The translations under genes and the position numbers were made by a program. This document shows, piece after piece, positions 9,102 to 18,227 of a stretch of DNA of 64,000 nt (the stretch's first letter is position 1; every line of letters begins with the position of its first letter). The DNA is from Lachnospiraceae bacterium (GTDB taxonomy: Bacteria > Bacillota > Clostridia > Lachnospirales > Lachnospiraceae), in assembly GCA_017503735.1 (NCBI GenBank), contig JAFVSN010000045.1, positions 1 to 64,000 on the forward strand. The letters run 5' to 3'. The notes under the pieces are model-generated. The model worked only from the letters and a program-made list of their open reading frames with translations. It made no database searches and was not told where the DNA came from.

Positions 9102-11063
9102 CTATTTTCCTTTTTTCTTGTGCACATTTCGTATGGTCCTCTTTTTCGTAGTTGCCGGCTTTTGTGTTCCCTGACCGACACCCGTTCCACCGCCTGTTTT
9201 CCGGATTCCGTTTCCTTTTCCACCGGATTTTCCTTCCGTCTTTCCTGTAAATCCGCTACCGCCCCTTCCGCTTCTCGGACGGATTAAACATTTCTTATCA
9301 AAACCGATTAAATCCTCTCTGTGTGCAAGCTTCAATGCCTCCTCCACCAGTTCGTAATTTTTCGGATTACGATACTGAATGAGCGCACGTTGCATTGCTT
9401 TCTCGTGCGGCGACTTCGGTACATACACCGGCTCCATGGTTCGCGGGTCTAATCCCGTATAATACATACAGGTGGATATGGTAGACGGTGTCGGATAAAA
9501 GTCCTGTACCTGTTCCGGCATATAGCCCAAATCCCTCAAATATTCCGCCAGTTCCACCGCTTCCTTCATAGTAGAACCCGGATGGGACGACATCAAATAC
9601 GGCACCACATACTGCTCTTTTCCAAGACGTGTATTCATCTTTTTATATTCGGCAATAAAGGTATCATAGACATTACGGTTCGGCTTTCCCATTTTTGACA
9701 GCACAGCATCGCACACATGCTCCGGTGCAACCTTTAACTGACCGCTGACATGATGCTCACACAATTCCCTGAGGAATGTGCGGTCCTTATCGTAAATCAA
9801 ATAGTCGAACCGGATACCGGAACGTATAAATACCTTTTTTACTTTCGGCAATTCTCTTAGTTTTCTTAACAGCGCAAGGTAATCTTCGTGATTTACCTTT
9901 AAATTTTTACACGGTGTCGGGAACAGACACTGTTTGTTGGTACAAACACCCTTGGTCAGTTGCTTTTCACAGGCTGGGGCGCGAAAATTTGCCGTCGGTC
10001 CTCCCACATCGTTAATATACCCTTTAAAATCCGGGTCCCAGGTCATAAGTTTTGCCTCTTCCAAAATGGACTCATGACTTCTGGTCTGGATAATCCGTCC
10101 TTGATGGAAGGTCAGCGCACAGAAGTTACAGTCGCCGAAACATCCACGGTTACTTACCAGACTGAACTTTAACTCATTAATAATCGGAATCCCGCCTGCC
10201 GCTTCATAAGACGGATGATAATTCCGCATGTAAGGAAGTGCATACACCCGGTCCATCTCGGCCTGGGTAAGGGGTGCTGCCGGTGGATTCTGTACCACAT
10301 ACTCCGTATCACTGTATTTCTCCACCAGACGCTTTCCGGAAAACGGGTCTGTATTACAATACTGCACATAAAAGCTTTTCGCAAAGGTTTTCTTATCTTC
10401 TTTTATCTCCGAAAAAGTAGGAAGCACGGTGGCATCATAGACCGACTCCAGCGAAGTCGCCCGGTATACCGTTCCCGCCACAAAGGTAATATCCTTTACC
10501 GCAATCCCGGAATCAAGCGCTTCCGCAATCTCAACTAAAGACTTCTCCCCCATGCCGTAAGACAACAAATCCGCCCCGGAATCCAGCAAAATGGAACGCT
10601 TTACCGTATCGGACCAATAATCATAGTGTCCCAAACGACGCAAGGACGCCTCAATCCCGCCGATAATTATCGGTTTCTTTTTATACACACGACGAAGCAG
10701 ATTACAATACACGATGGTCGCCCGGTCCGGACGTTTTCCGATGACACCGCCTGGGGTATAAGCATCCTGGGATCGGCGTTTTTTCGCCACGGTATAATGG
10801 TTTACCATAGTGTCCATATTTCCCGCGGACACAAGGAAGCCCAACCGCGGCTCTCCTAATATCTGCACACTGGTTTCATCCTTCCAGTCCGGCTGTGAAA
10901 TAATTCCCACCTTATAGCCGTGACTCTCCAACACACGGCTGATAATGGCCGGTCCGAAGGAGGTATGATCCACATAGGCATCCCCGATAATATATACAAA
11001 GTCGCACTGTTCCCAGCCGCGCTTTTCCATGTCTTCTCTGCAAATCGGCAAAAAATCTTTCAT
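9102..11063 (-). CDS. ygiQ: YgiQ-family radical SAM protein
   Basis: Radical S-adenosylmethionine protein of 653 residues. The N-terminal part ([19 protein letters not shown]) is the YgiQ-specific domain, and the radical SAM cluster motif is CFGDCNFC near residues 310-317, a CxxxCxxC that would bind a 4Fe-4S cluster. A second Cys group ([15 protein letters not shown]...C) follows. The last 55 residues are a Gly/Lys/Arg-rich basic tail of low complexity, suggesting nucleic-acid binding. The substrate of YgiQ proteins is unknown to me. SD AGGAAG precedes the ATG. It is the first gene of the strand-coherent run ygiQ-yqeG-aroK-aroQ. Confidence 0.93.
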   Translation of the reverse strand: MKDFLPICREDMEKRGWEQCDFVYIIGDAYVDHTSFGPAIISRVLESHGYKVGIISQPDWKDETSVQILGEPRLGFLVSAGNMDTMVNHYTVAKKRRSQDAYTPGGVIGKRPDRATIVYCNLLRRVYKKKPIIIGGIEASLRRLGHYDYWSDTVKRSILLDSGADLLSYGMGEKSLVEIAEALDSGIAVKDITFVAGTVYRATSLESVYDATVLPTFSEIKEDKKTFAKSFYVQYCNTDPFSGKRLVEKYSDTEYVVQNPPAAPLTQAEMDRVYALPYMRNYHPSYEAAGGIPIINELKFSLVSNRGCFGDCNFCALTFHQGRIIQTRSHESILEEAKLMTWDPDFKGYINDVGGPTANFRAPACEKQLTKGVCTNKQCLFPTPCKNLKVNHEDYLALLRKLRELPKVKKVFIRSGIRFDYLIYDKDRTFLRELCEHHVSGQLKVAPEHVCDAVLSKMGKPNRNVYDTFIAEYKKMNTRLGKEQYVVPYLMSSHPGSTMKEAVELAEYLRDLGYMPEQVQDFYPTPSTISTCMYYTGLDPRTMEPVYVPKSPHEKAMQRALIQYRNPKNYELVEEALKLAHREDLIGFDKKCLIRPRSGRGGSGFTGKTEGKSGGKGNGIRKTGGGTGVGQGTQKPATTKKRTIRNVHKKKGK

Positions 11064-11102
11064 TTGCTTCCTGCCTTTCTAAATGTTCCAGATTCCTTTA
11101 TT

Positions 11103-12074
11103 TTAATACTCTATTTCCCGTAACACCGCATCCATAAGCTTCGCATTACGCAGGGAAAACTCCGGTGTTACAAGAAGCGTTCCCGTACCTTCAATGGCCC
11201 GGTTCATCTGCTCTACTTCCAAACAATAATTCTGTCTTGCTGTCACGGTCTTTGGCTCTTCCGTTCCGTTTGTCATCACGCGATAACTTAACTCACCCGC
11301 CTGATTATACTCCACTTCGGAACGGATATATCCCTTGGAGCCGTGAACATACAACCGGTCAAATCTGCCGTTGGCCCCTTTCCCGAAAATCATGCCCACA
11401 TTAAAAGAAGCCCTCACACCGTTTTCAAACTTTACAATTCCTGCGGTATGAAAATCCACCTCATCTCCGCCAAACTCCGCGCAAGCCTTTACAAAGGCCG
11501 GCTCGGAATCCACCAGTGACAGCATCATTGTGGTACAATAACAGCCTAAATCATACATGGCTCCGCCACCGTATTCTCTGTGCAGGCGGTAATCTTCCTC
11601 ATATCCCTGAGTCACAAAAGCAGTCTCGATATAGTCCACTTCACCGATACTGCCACTCTCAATTACTTCACGCAAAGATGCCACATACGGACTGTGAAGA
11701 TACGCATAGGCTTCCGCAAATTGTACCCCTTTTCGTTTTGCCGCACGGAACATTTCCTCTGCTTCCAGCGCATTTAACGCCAAAGGTTTCTCACACAGCA
11801 CATGTTTTCCTGCTTCAATGGCTTTCATTACCCACTCATAATGCAGGTGATTCGGAAGCGGAATGTAGACTGCCTGTACTTCTTTGTCCGCCAACAACGC
11901 ATCATAGCCTACATAGGACTTTTGAAAGCCGAAGCGTTCTTTAAATTCATTTACTTTTACTTCGTTTCTGCCTGCAATGGCATATAATTCACAGCCTTCT
12001 GCCATCTGCATTCCCGGAATCGTCCCCCAGGATGCAATTCCTGCAGTACCTAAAACGCCCCATTTAACTGCCAT
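11103..12074 (-). CDS. Gfo/Idh/MocA-family NAD(P)-dependent oxidoreductase
   Basis: A 323-residue sugar-type dehydrogenase. The Rossmann motif GVLGTAGIAS opens the protein, the sugar-dehydrogenase signature VLCEKPLALNALEAEEM (catalytic Lys in EKP) is near residues 92-108, and the C-terminal substrate domain has GGGAMYDLGCY. Closest in look to NAD-dependent xylose/inositol-type dehydrogenases; the exact substrate cannot be read. I place the start at ATG 12074, with AAAGGTG eight bases upstream; the longer frame to 12110 lacks a ribosome binding site. It stands alone between ygiQ and a terminator belonging to the LytTR pair. Confidence 0.9.
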   Translation of the reverse strand: MAVKWGVLGTAGIASWGTIPGMQMAEGCELYAIAGRNEVKVNEFKERFGFQKSYVGYDALLADKEVQAVYIPLPNHLHYEWVMKAIEAGKHVLCEKPLALNALEAEEMFRAAKRKGVQFAEAYAYLHSPYVASLREVIESGSIGEVDYIETAFVTQGYEEDYRLHREYGGGAMYDLGCYCTTMMLSLVDSEPAFVKACAEFGGDEVDFHTAGIVKFENGVRASFNVGMIFGKGANGRFDRLYVHGSKGYIRSEVEYNQAGELSYRVMTNGTEEPKTVTARQNYCLEVEQMNRAIEGTGTLLVTPEFSLRNAKLMDAVLREIEY

Positions 12075-12171
12075 ATTGTCCGCACCTTTACCTTTCTTAT
12101 TGCAGAACATTCTATATCAATTTATATCATATCATATTTCATTCTTTTTTTCTACTTAATTTCATGATTTC

Positions 12172-12204
12172 AGAAAAAGAAAGGCCACTTTACAGTGACC
12201 TTTC
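12172..12204 (-). terminator. Intrinsic terminator after the LytTR/membrane-protein pair
   Basis: An 11-bp stem (12179-12189 with 12194-12204) and a 4-base loop; one position pairs as G-U only on the minus strand, where a T-rich tract follows, so the direction is minus. Confidence 0.8.
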
Positions 12205-12217
12205 TCCAAACCTTCTT

Positions 12218-13225
12218 TTATTTTGTCAGTAGCGTTCCGTCCGGTGCGTAAATCCGATAGCCCTCATTGACAAAAGTTACTTGCGCCTCATTTCCTGCAC
12301 CCTCTCCGATATCCCATGTCCCCTCAAGCTTCTCATGAACATAGCCGTATTCATCCACACCCTTTATATAAAACTCAATTGTCTCTCCCTTTTCTCCCTT
12401 TTCTATGGAATAACTTTGTTCAATTGATACACGACCGTTAACAAAATCTAATTCATTCACTATCGTGTCACCTTTTTTCACATAAAGTGTTACATTTTGA
12501 AAAGAATCTGCATACACCGGAAACAGCTCATACTCATATTCTACCCGTAACGATTTCTTAGACATCTGGCTTCCGCCGCCACCACCCACAGCTAACATTG
12601 GAAGACAGTTGAAACATTGTCTGCCTTGCGGTGCATTCTCCCACTCCTCCGTCTTTGTTACACCGCCTTCGGTAATACAAATCATGCATTTTTCGTAAAA
12701 ATCTTCAAAGATCGGAACAATCGTACTTCCCGAAAACAGCCCTCTTCCGTTATTCTTCAACGCAATTTTTCCCCCCCGGAACACCACCGACACTTCCGTT
12801 TCTTCACCGTAACTTTTCGGTGATACAAATAATTTCAGCTCTGCCGTATGCTCCTTTGTATTCACCTCTCCGAAGTCATAGTACGCACTGCTTACCATAG
12901 ATGCTTCTTTTTTTGCCGCTTGCTTCATTTCTTCTAACTCATACTGTAATGCAAAAATCCTATCGGACAGTTCGGTTTTTGTATCTCTCAATTGATCCTT
13001 AAGATTCACAATTTTTGAACTCAATGAGGTATACATGATGAATACACCGATCACTACTACCACTTTAAATACCGATTCCGTAGAAGCCATAGGTACGTGT
13101 GCACCGCTTTCTTCTTCCCGAAGTTTGCGGTTAATGGCAGCCTTATAACAAATATAATACACCAATACCCCCAGTGCCAATACAATTAAAATCAGTATCG
13201 GTAAAACTAAAATCCTTACTGTCAT
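12218..13225 (-). CDS. Membrane-anchored protein, partner of LytTR regulator
   Basis: Unrecognised 335-residue protein. A first membrane helix is near residues 4-27 (ILVLPILILIVLALGVLVYY) and a second near 52-70 (VFKVVVVIGVFIMYTSL), followed by a short coiled coil (IVNLKDQLRDTKTELSDR). The remaining 230 residues look like an extracytoplasmic beta-rich region, with Gly-rich AVGGGGGSQMS in the middle. It lies 17 bases after a LytTR gene and shares its terminator. In Firmicutes LytTR regulators without receivers are often paired with membrane proteins that modulate them, so a sensor or inhibitor role is plausible but only inferred. Confidence 0.6.
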   Translation of the reverse strand: MTVRILVLPILILIVLALGVLVYYICYKAAINRKLREEESGAHVPMASTESVFKVVVVIGVFIMYTSLSSKIVNLKDQLRDTKTELSDRIFALQYELEEMKQAAKKEASMVSSAYYDFGEVNTKEHTAELKLFVSPKSYGEETEVSVVFRGGKIALKNNGRGLFSGSTIVPIFEDFYEKCMICITEGGVTKTEEWENAPQGRQCFNCLPMLAVGGGGGSQMSKKSLRVEYEYELFPVYADSFQNVTLYVKKGDTIVNELDFVNGRVSIEQSYSIEKGEKGETIEFYIKGVDEYGYVHEKLEGTWDIGEGAGNEAQVTFVNEGYRIYAPDGTLLTK

Positions 13226-13242
13226 AATCCTTCCTCCTATTC

Positions 13243-13695
13243 CTATATCTGAAAAAATGTCCGAAAGCTGTTATAATAGCTTCGAGTTACGTCTACCAAT
13301 GCTCCGTCCGACATCACCAATACAAATTTCATAGAAATGGACGGCTTAATCTTCTTTACATGGGCTTTTGCTATAATGGCACAGTTACTGACCCTCAAAA
13401 ACTTTGTATTGTCCAATATCGTACATAACTGATATAACCTGTCATACGCATAATAACAGATACCGTCGTTTCCGTGCACTAACACCTCATGTCCCAGACT
13501 TTCAATATAGACGATTTCTTCAATGGAAAGCTTTAACTTCTCCCCTTCTCTTGTCTTTACCGATAAATGTCCGGCAAACCGTCCCCGCTCCGTCAGCACA
13601 AACTCCGCATCATCATCAACGATAAAACCGGCTGCCGTTAGCTTCTGTTCGATTTCCTCGTAATGCTCGTCACTGACATTCAGTCGTATGTTCAA
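13243..13695 (-). CDS. LytTR-domain DNA-binding regulator without receiver domain
   Basis: Transcription regulator of about 150 residues. The C-terminal half is a LytTR domain: IVYIESLGHEVLVHG is the characteristic strand, followed by the recognition segments FLRVSNCAIIAKAHVKKIK and VDVTRSYYNSFR. The N-terminal 50 residues match the short leader found in stand-alone LytTR proteins rather than a CheY-like receiver. I choose TTG at 13695 because AAGGAGG sits 8 bases upstream and the family begins with a lysine/arginine strand such as NIRLNV; the longer frame to 13746 begins at GTG with no ribosome site. Operon with the membrane protein at 12218. Confidence 0.8.
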   Translation of the reverse strand: MNIRLNVSDEHYEEIEQKLTAAGFIVDDDAEFVLTERGRFAGHLSVKTREGEKLKLSIEEIVYIESLGHEVLVHGNDGICYYAYDRLYQLCTILDNTKFLRVSNCAIIAKAHVKKIKPSISMKFVLVMSDGALVDVTRSYYNSFRTFFQI

Positions 13696-13832
13696 CTCCC
13701 ACTCCTCCTTCCGATCTTTATCGAGCTCGTTAAGTTTATCATACACAAAAAAATTTTTTTCGCAATAGTTTTGGCATAGTCTGCAGTATTTTCCTACATA
13801 ACCTTCATTACAATTCAGCCTTTTTTGCTGTC

Positions 13833-13857
13833 ACTTTAAACCGTTGCGCTTTAAAGT
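13833..13857. promoter_or_regulatory. Inverted repeat upstream of the tyrA promoter
   Basis: Perfect 8-bp inverted repeat ACTTTAAA/TTTAAAGT with a 9-base spacer, nine bases before the tyrA -35. Could be an operator or a weak hairpin between the divergent LytTR and tyrA units; no binding protein is known. Confidence 0.35.
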
Positions 13858-13866
13858 AAAAAAGCG

Positions 13867-13895
13867 TTGACAAGATTTGAAACTAGCGTTACAAT
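13867..13895 (+). promoter_or_regulatory. Sigma-A promoter of tyrA
   Basis: Consensus -35 TTGACA (13867-13872), 17-base spacer, -10 TACAAT (13890-13895), 43 bases before the tyrA start. Confidence 0.85.
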
Positions 13896-13938
13896 ATTGT
13901 TAACATTAAAAAAAGCAGCTTTTGCAAAGGAGTTTTTT

Positions 13939-15030
13939 ATGGATACTCAGTTTGGATTTATCGGTCTTGGTTTAATCGGCGGCTCCATCGCCCGTGCCCT
14001 GCGTGAAACGCTCCCTTCCTGTAAGATTCTGGCCTACTCCCGTAAGCCTGTTCTTTCCGAGGATTTACACAATGCTGTGGATAGCAAAGTACTGGATGAT
14101 GTTGTTTTTTCCTTAACCGACCTTTCCGATTGTGATTATATTTTTCTTTGTGCACCGGTAGACTGTAACATCTCTTATTTGCCGGACCTTGCAAAAATCA
14201 TTTCAAATAAAACGATTCTTACGGATGTGGGAAGTGTCAAATCCGGCATCCATACTGCAGCAAAGGCCGCAGGTCTCTCCGCTCAGTTTATCGGCGGACA
14301 TCCGATGACCGGCTCCGAGCGCACCGGCTTTTCCAACAGTAATGCCCTCCTTATGGAAAATGCATATTACGCAATCACCCTGACCGAGGCTTGTCCGAAG
14401 GAGCGGGTGGATGCTTTTCTTAGCCTTGTAAAGCAGATAAAATCCATTCCGGTTGTTCTCTCGCCGGAGGAACATGATAATGCTGTATCTGCCATCAGCC
14501 ATGTACCCCATGTGATCGCGGCCCAACTGGTGAATTTGGTTCGTACCTCCGAGGATGCGGATATCATGCGACTTTTAGCGGCAGGCGGCTTTAAGGACAT
14601 TACCCGGATTGCCTCTTCTTCTCCGTCTCTTTGGGAAAGTATTTTATCCGCCAATACCGCCTTCGTGCTTCCGACGTTACGCCGCTATATTGCCCTACTG
14701 ACCGAAGCGGAACAAGCACTCTCCACCGGGAACAACGGAGAAATCCGCTCCCTTTTCTCCGAAGCAGGGGAATTCCGCAATTCTTTGCAGGAACGAAAGG
14801 GCGTCCTTCCGGAATCTTTTGTCCTCCACGCAGATCTCCGGGACGAAGCCGGTGCCATTGCTACCTTTGCTACCCTTTTGGCGGTACACGGCATCAGCTT
14901 AAAAAATATCGGTATCGTACACAACCGCGCTTATGAACAAGGTGCCCTTCGTATTGAGTTTTATGACAGAGATGCATTGGAGCGCGCCTATACCCTTCTG
15001 AGCGATAACCTTTTTACGGTATACCGATAA
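13939..15030 (+). CDS. tyrA: Prephenate dehydrogenase with C-terminal ACT domain
   Basis: Oxidative decarboxylation of prephenate to 4-hydroxyphenylpyruvate, the tyrosine branch. The N-terminal Rossmann motif GFIGLGLIGGSIARAL binds NAD(P); FLCAPV, TDVGSVKSG and GGHPMTGSERTGF contain the catalytic His and substrate residues. The helical middle domain includes HDNAVSAISHVPHVIAAQL. From about residue 290 an ACT domain (LRDEAGAIATFATLLAVHGI) suggests tyrosine feedback. The length of 363 residues is normal. The start at 13939 is chosen for AAAGGAG and homology; the upstream frame includes promoter sequence. Confidence 0.95.
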   Translation: MDTQFGFIGLGLIGGSIARALRETLPSCKILAYSRKPVLSEDLHNAVDSKVLDDVVFSLTDLSDCDYIFLCAPVDCNISYLPDLAKIISNKTILTDVGSVKSGIHTAAKAAGLSAQFIGGHPMTGSERTGFSNSNALLMENAYYAITLTEACPKERVDAFLSLVKQIKSIPVVLSPEEHDNAVSAISHVPHVIAAQLVNLVRTSEDADIMRLLAAGGFKDITRIASSSPSLWESILSANTAFVLPTLRRYIALLTEAEQALSTGNNGEIRSLFSEAGEFRNSLQERKGVLPESFVLHADLRDEAGAIATFATLLAVHGISLKNIGIVHNRAYEQGALRIEFYDRDALERAYTLLSDNLFTVYR

Positions 15031-15049
15031 ATACTCCCTTTTCCGTCAC

Positions 15050-15118
15050 AAAACCTCCCGTATACTTTTTTTGTCAACGGTAAATACTATGACAAAAAAG
15101 ATTTACAGGAGGTTTTTT
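15050..15118 (+). terminator. Nested hairpin: tyrA terminator overlapping the next gene's ribosome site
   Basis: Outer arms AAAACCTCC (15050-15058) and GGAGGTTTT (15108-15116) pair over 9 bp, inner arms at 15066-15076 and 15090-15099 pair over 10 bp, and the outer right arm runs into T residues. The right arm includes the Shine-Dalgarno of the gene at 15119, so the structure can both end tyrA transcripts and hide that ribosome site. Confidence 0.65.
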
Positions 15119-15541
15119 ATGCATATGCTTCATCCGGTACAACGCTTTGGCTCTGATTTTATTCGTTGCGGTCTCATCGGTTGGTGTTTGGAATGTTTCT
15201 GGACCGGGCTCGGTTCTTTCAAACAACGGGCCAAGGATAAACGTCTTTTGTGTCACACTTCCGTATGGATGTTTCCGATTTACGGGCTTGCTGCTTTCAT
15301 CCCTGCCGTCTATAAACAAATCAAGTCAAAATCGGCATTCGTTCGAGGCACGGTCTATGCCTCTGCCATTTTAGGCTGTGAATATACCAGTGGCATCTTA
15401 CTAAAACGCCATAATGCCTGCCCTTGGGACTACAGCAAGGCAAAACTGAATTATAAAGGGGTGATCCGTTTGGATTACATTCCCTGCTGGGCCCTTGCCG
15501 GGCTTTTGTTTGAACGGGTGCTTTGTAAAAACAAATTATAA
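15119..15541 (+). CDS. CmpB-like putative ABC-transporter membrane protein
   Basis: A 140-residue integral membrane protein. It resembles the family named putative ABC-transporter type IV / CmpB (PF06541): the conserved Cys-Glu-Tyr-x-x-Gly (GCEYTSGILL), WDYS and a final WALAGLLFE helix are all present. Three to four hydrophobic segments can be placed. No ATPase or other transporter part is adjacent, so a true transport role is unproven. The start is ATG 15119 six bases after AGGAGG; that ribosome site lies inside the hairpin at 15050-15116. The stop overlaps the convergent amidase gene by 6 bases. Confidence 0.75.
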   Translation: MHMLHPVQRFGSDFIRCGLIGWCLECFWTGLGSFKQRAKDKRLLCHTSVWMFPIYGLAAFIPAVYKQIKSKSAFVRGTVYASAILGCEYTSGILLKRHNACPWDYSKAKLNYKGVIRLDYIPCWALAGLLFERVLCKNKL

Positions 15542-16327
15542 TGTCACAACTAAAGTATCATAACCCAATTGCTGTAACTCCTGTTGTAATGCAACCGCCT
15601 CATTTAAGCTTTCGGTTCTTCCCGCACGTACCGCATAAAAGCTTCCGCTCCTTGAAATATCTGCCGGAATTCCAAGCGCAACCATTTCACGATAAAGATT
15701 ATCCGCATTCTCCGGATTTCGGAACAAACCGATCTGTACCGCATATGCTTCCGACATCGGCATATTCTGCCCGTTTCCGCTTCCCGGTCCGATTTCATCT
15801 CCGATTGTCTGTAGCACACCGTTAGCAATCGCTTGCGCAACATCCTCAAAACGGGCATCCAACAAAGCATTGTCCGCATCCGTATTAATAAACCCTACCT
15901 CCACTAAAAGAGCCGGCATCTGGGTGCGACGAAGCACTGCCAAATCTCTGCGAATATTTAATCCCAAATCTCTAAAACCCACTTCTTCCAGTTCTGCGTT
16001 AATAGCCCTGGCAATCTCCGCTTTCGTTCCGTTCTCATCATACAAAAGTGTTTCTACTCCGGAATACTGATTGTTTATCGGGCTGGAATTCCGGTGGAAG
16101 GAAATAAAATAATCCGCACCGGATTCATTTGCAATCTGTGCCTTTCGAACCGGTGAATCATACACATCCTCCGTTCTTGTATAGACTACCTCCACACCGT
16201 TTCTTTGCAAAATTTCTCCTACCGCTAAGGTTAGCGCAAGATTATCGTCCTTTTCCCGTCGACCGTCCTGTACCGCTCCGTTATCATATCCACCGTGTCC
16301 GGCATCCAATGCAACTGTTACCGCCAT
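15536..16327 (-). CDS. N-acetylmuramoyl-L-alanine amidase with SPOR domain, CwlC-like
   Basis: Zn-dependent amidase that would cleave the MurNAc-L-Ala bond of peptidoglycan. The N-terminal Amidase_3 domain (1-175) has DAGHGGYDNGAV with the first Zn His, the RREKDDN Glu, FISFHRNSS with the second His, and VEVGFINTDADN with the catalytic Glu. After a Gly/Ser linker, residues 195-263 form a SPOR domain (YAVQIGLFRNPENADNL), which binds denuded glycan. There is no signal peptide, and the catalytic domain begins at residue 1. This layout equals Bacillus CwlC, which acts from inside the mother cell during sporulation; that role is inferred. SD GGAGG fits the ATG. Confidence 0.88.
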   Translation of the reverse strand: MAVTVALDAGHGGYDNGAVQDGRREKDDNLALTLAVGEILQRNGVEVVYTRTEDVYDSPVRKAQIANESGADYFISFHRNSSPINNQYSGVETLLYDENGTKAEIARAINAELEEVGFRDLGLNIRRDLAVLRRTQMPALLVEVGFINTDADNALLDARFEDVAQAIANGVLQTIGDEIGPGSGNGQNMPMSEAYAVQIGLFRNPENADNLYREMVALGIPADISRSGSFYAVRAGRTESLNEAVALQQELQQLGYDTLVVTL

Positions 16328-16393
16328 ACAAACCTCCGTATATACTCATTGACATTCTACTGATATAATACGGCATTTTTCCGAAATGTTGCA

Positions 16394-17251
16394 TTACCGG
16401 AGAAGTTCTCTTACATATGCGGGTTTATCCGTAATAATATTGTCTACCCCGACTTCCCGCATACGTTTTATTTCATATGATTTATTTACCGTCCACGCAT
16501 GGATTTCTTTCCCCTTCGCATGGGCTCCTCTCACCAGTTGTTCCGTAACAGAATCCGAGCGGACACTAAAAAAATCCGCCGCATCATATCCGAACACCTC
16601 TCCGTACACCAAAGGTAAAATATATCCGGTTCTTATCTTCTTGTTTTCCTTTTTTACCCACTCCAGTTGTTCATAAAATGCAGACGATACCACACATTGT
16701 TCCTCTAACCCGTATTTTTCGATCAGTGTAATTACAGTGCCTGCAAGTGTCCGGTCATTTCCTCCTTTTAACTCAATATTGAACTTTATTTGGTCGCCGT
16801 ATACTTCTAAAATCTCCTGTAAACATGGGACAACTTCCCCGGCAAACTCCTCTGCATATTTACGTCCTGCATCATAAGATAACAATTCCGCATAAGTCAA
16901 TTGATCAATTTTATTTGCGATTCCCGTAGTACGGAACAATGCCCGGTCATGCATCAGTACAGGAATTCCGTCTTTCGTCAACCTTACATCAATTTCCGCA
17001 TAATCCGCCTGTTCAGCAATGGCTAATTCAATGGCTGCTTTCGTATTCTCCGGTGCTCCGTAGGAAGCTCCCCGATGTGCCGTAATCCATATTTTTTTCC
17101 CCATTCTTATTCTTCCCTCACTATTGTTTCTGACAATGCAGATAATCAAAACAGCAGCCGATAAAAAAAACAGACAGGCAGTGATAAGAACCTGTTCCAT
17201 GGTAAACACACGATGGATCTTTCTTCTTCTGCCTATCTGTCTTACTTTCAT
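16394..17251 (-). CDS. Glycerophosphodiester phosphodiesterase, membrane-anchored
   Basis: Hydrolyses glycerophosphodiesters to glycerol-3-phosphate and an alcohol. A 285-residue protein with a basic N-terminus and one membrane helix (VLITACLFFLSAAVLIICIV, about 20-39), placing the enzyme on the membrane, probably outside. The GDPD domain has AHRGASYGAPENT with catalytic His and Arg, the Glu/Asp pair in YAEIDVRLTKDG, and LMHD with the second His; the barrel ends with AWTVN and VDNIITDKP. SD AGGAG. It follows the second CobW gene by only 9 bases, so it is the last gene of the mscL-cobW-cobW-gdpd run. Confidence 0.92.
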   Translation of the reverse strand: MKVRQIGRRRKIHRVFTMEQVLITACLFFLSAAVLIICIVRNNSEGRIRMGKKIWITAHRGASYGAPENTKAAIELAIAEQADYAEIDVRLTKDGIPVLMHDRALFRTTGIANKIDQLTYAELLSYDAGRKYAEEFAGEVVPCLQEILEVYGDQIKFNIELKGGNDRTLAGTVITLIEKYGLEEQCVVSSAFYEQLEWVKKENKKIRTGYILPLVYGEVFGYDAADFFSVRSDSVTEQLVRGAHAKGKEIHAWTVNKSYEIKRMREVGVDNIITDKPAYVRELLR

Positions 17252-17260
17252 TTTGTGCTC

Positions 17261-18202
17261 CTAATTCATATAAATCAGGTGCTCCTTCGGTTTTGCCGTA
17301 TGCACCATGTCCACAAGATACAGGACAGGTCCTTCCCCGCCGTATTCTCTCTGGTACTCTACCGCAACCTTTGCCGTTACCTTTACCCAGTCACGTAATT
17401 TAAAATTGTCTGCTTGCGGTCCTTTACACAGCATTCCCACAAAGCCGATATCATCTGCACAACATGTCATGGCAAACCGCCCCGGTACAAAGAAGCCTTT
17501 CGGAATATCTCTTCCTTTATACACCATTGCGGTAAAACGAACCGTCTTTCCGTTATATTTTTGCGGTTGATCAAGGGCATCCAGGTAAAAGATACCGTAA
17601 TCGTCATCCTCAATCTCAATAACCTCTGCATTTAAATCGTATGGCAAATCAATTTCATCGTCAAATCCGTCTTCTCCGTCCTCGGACTCAAACATTACCT
17701 GCGCGCGACGATTTAAAGCACGGACCGCCTTACGGAACGTATTCCGTTTGGTTTCCGCGGTACAGCGGTTGAAAATCACCAATTCCGTGAAATTAATCTG
17801 CTCCGCCATCATCTGGCGCATATTACTCATGTACACTTCAAAGGTACCGGCATCCGCCATGGTAATCATCTGTGCCAGTTCCCATCCCCTCGGCATGCCT
17901 CTTTCAATAAAGCCGGACATACTCCAGGTACCGTTAAACTCAATCATAACACGCTCCGGACGGTAATCCGTCTGGCATTTTTTCAGAAATGTTGGCGACA
18001 AATCTTCCTCGTTTTCCACCGGAATTACAAAAATATTGTTCTTCTCCAAGCTTTCCGTGTCGTATTCTTCCATACCTTCTTCGCAAAGCAGGAGAATCGT
18101 CTTTTCACCGGAAGCAAAATTCGGATCTTCCAGCGTGTTTTTTATGAATGTAGTTTTCCCGCTTTCTAAAAAGCCGGTAATAATATATACAGGTATCTCC
18201 AT
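17261..18202 (-). CDS. CobW-like GTPase with DUF1980/YcgQ-type C-terminus
   Basis: The first 150 residues are a CobW/HypB/UreG P-loop GTPase with Walker A GFLESGKTT (10-18), an ERVMIEFNGT segment and the NRC version of the NKxD motif. An acidic patch (ESEDGEDGFDDE) links to a C-terminal domain that resembles the C-terminal part of the TIGR03943/DUF1980 proteins (GRFAMTCCADDIGFVGML with the conserved Cys pair). DUF1980 proteins usually sit beside DUF318 permeases and CobW GTPases in suspected metal handling, so a fused form is notable. It lies 25 bases after the His-rich CobW gene and was probably made with it. Metal identity unknown. Confidence 0.78.
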   Translation of the reverse strand: MEIPVYIITGFLESGKTTFIKNTLEDPNFASGEKTILLLCEEGMEEYDTESLEKNNIFVIPVENEEDLSPTFLKKCQTDYRPERVMIEFNGTWSMSGFIERGMPRGWELAQMITMADAGTFEVYMSNMRQMMAEQINFTELVIFNRCTAETKRNTFRKAVRALNRRAQVMFESEDGEDGFDDEIDLPYDLNAEVIEIEDDDYGIFYLDALDQPQKYNGKTVRFTAMVYKGRDIPKGFFVPGRFAMTCCADDIGFVGMLCKGPQADNFKLRDWVKVTAKVAVEYQREYGGEGPVLYLVDMVHTAKPKEHLIYMN

Positions 18203-18227
18203 TGTAAGAACCTCTCTTTATTTCCTA

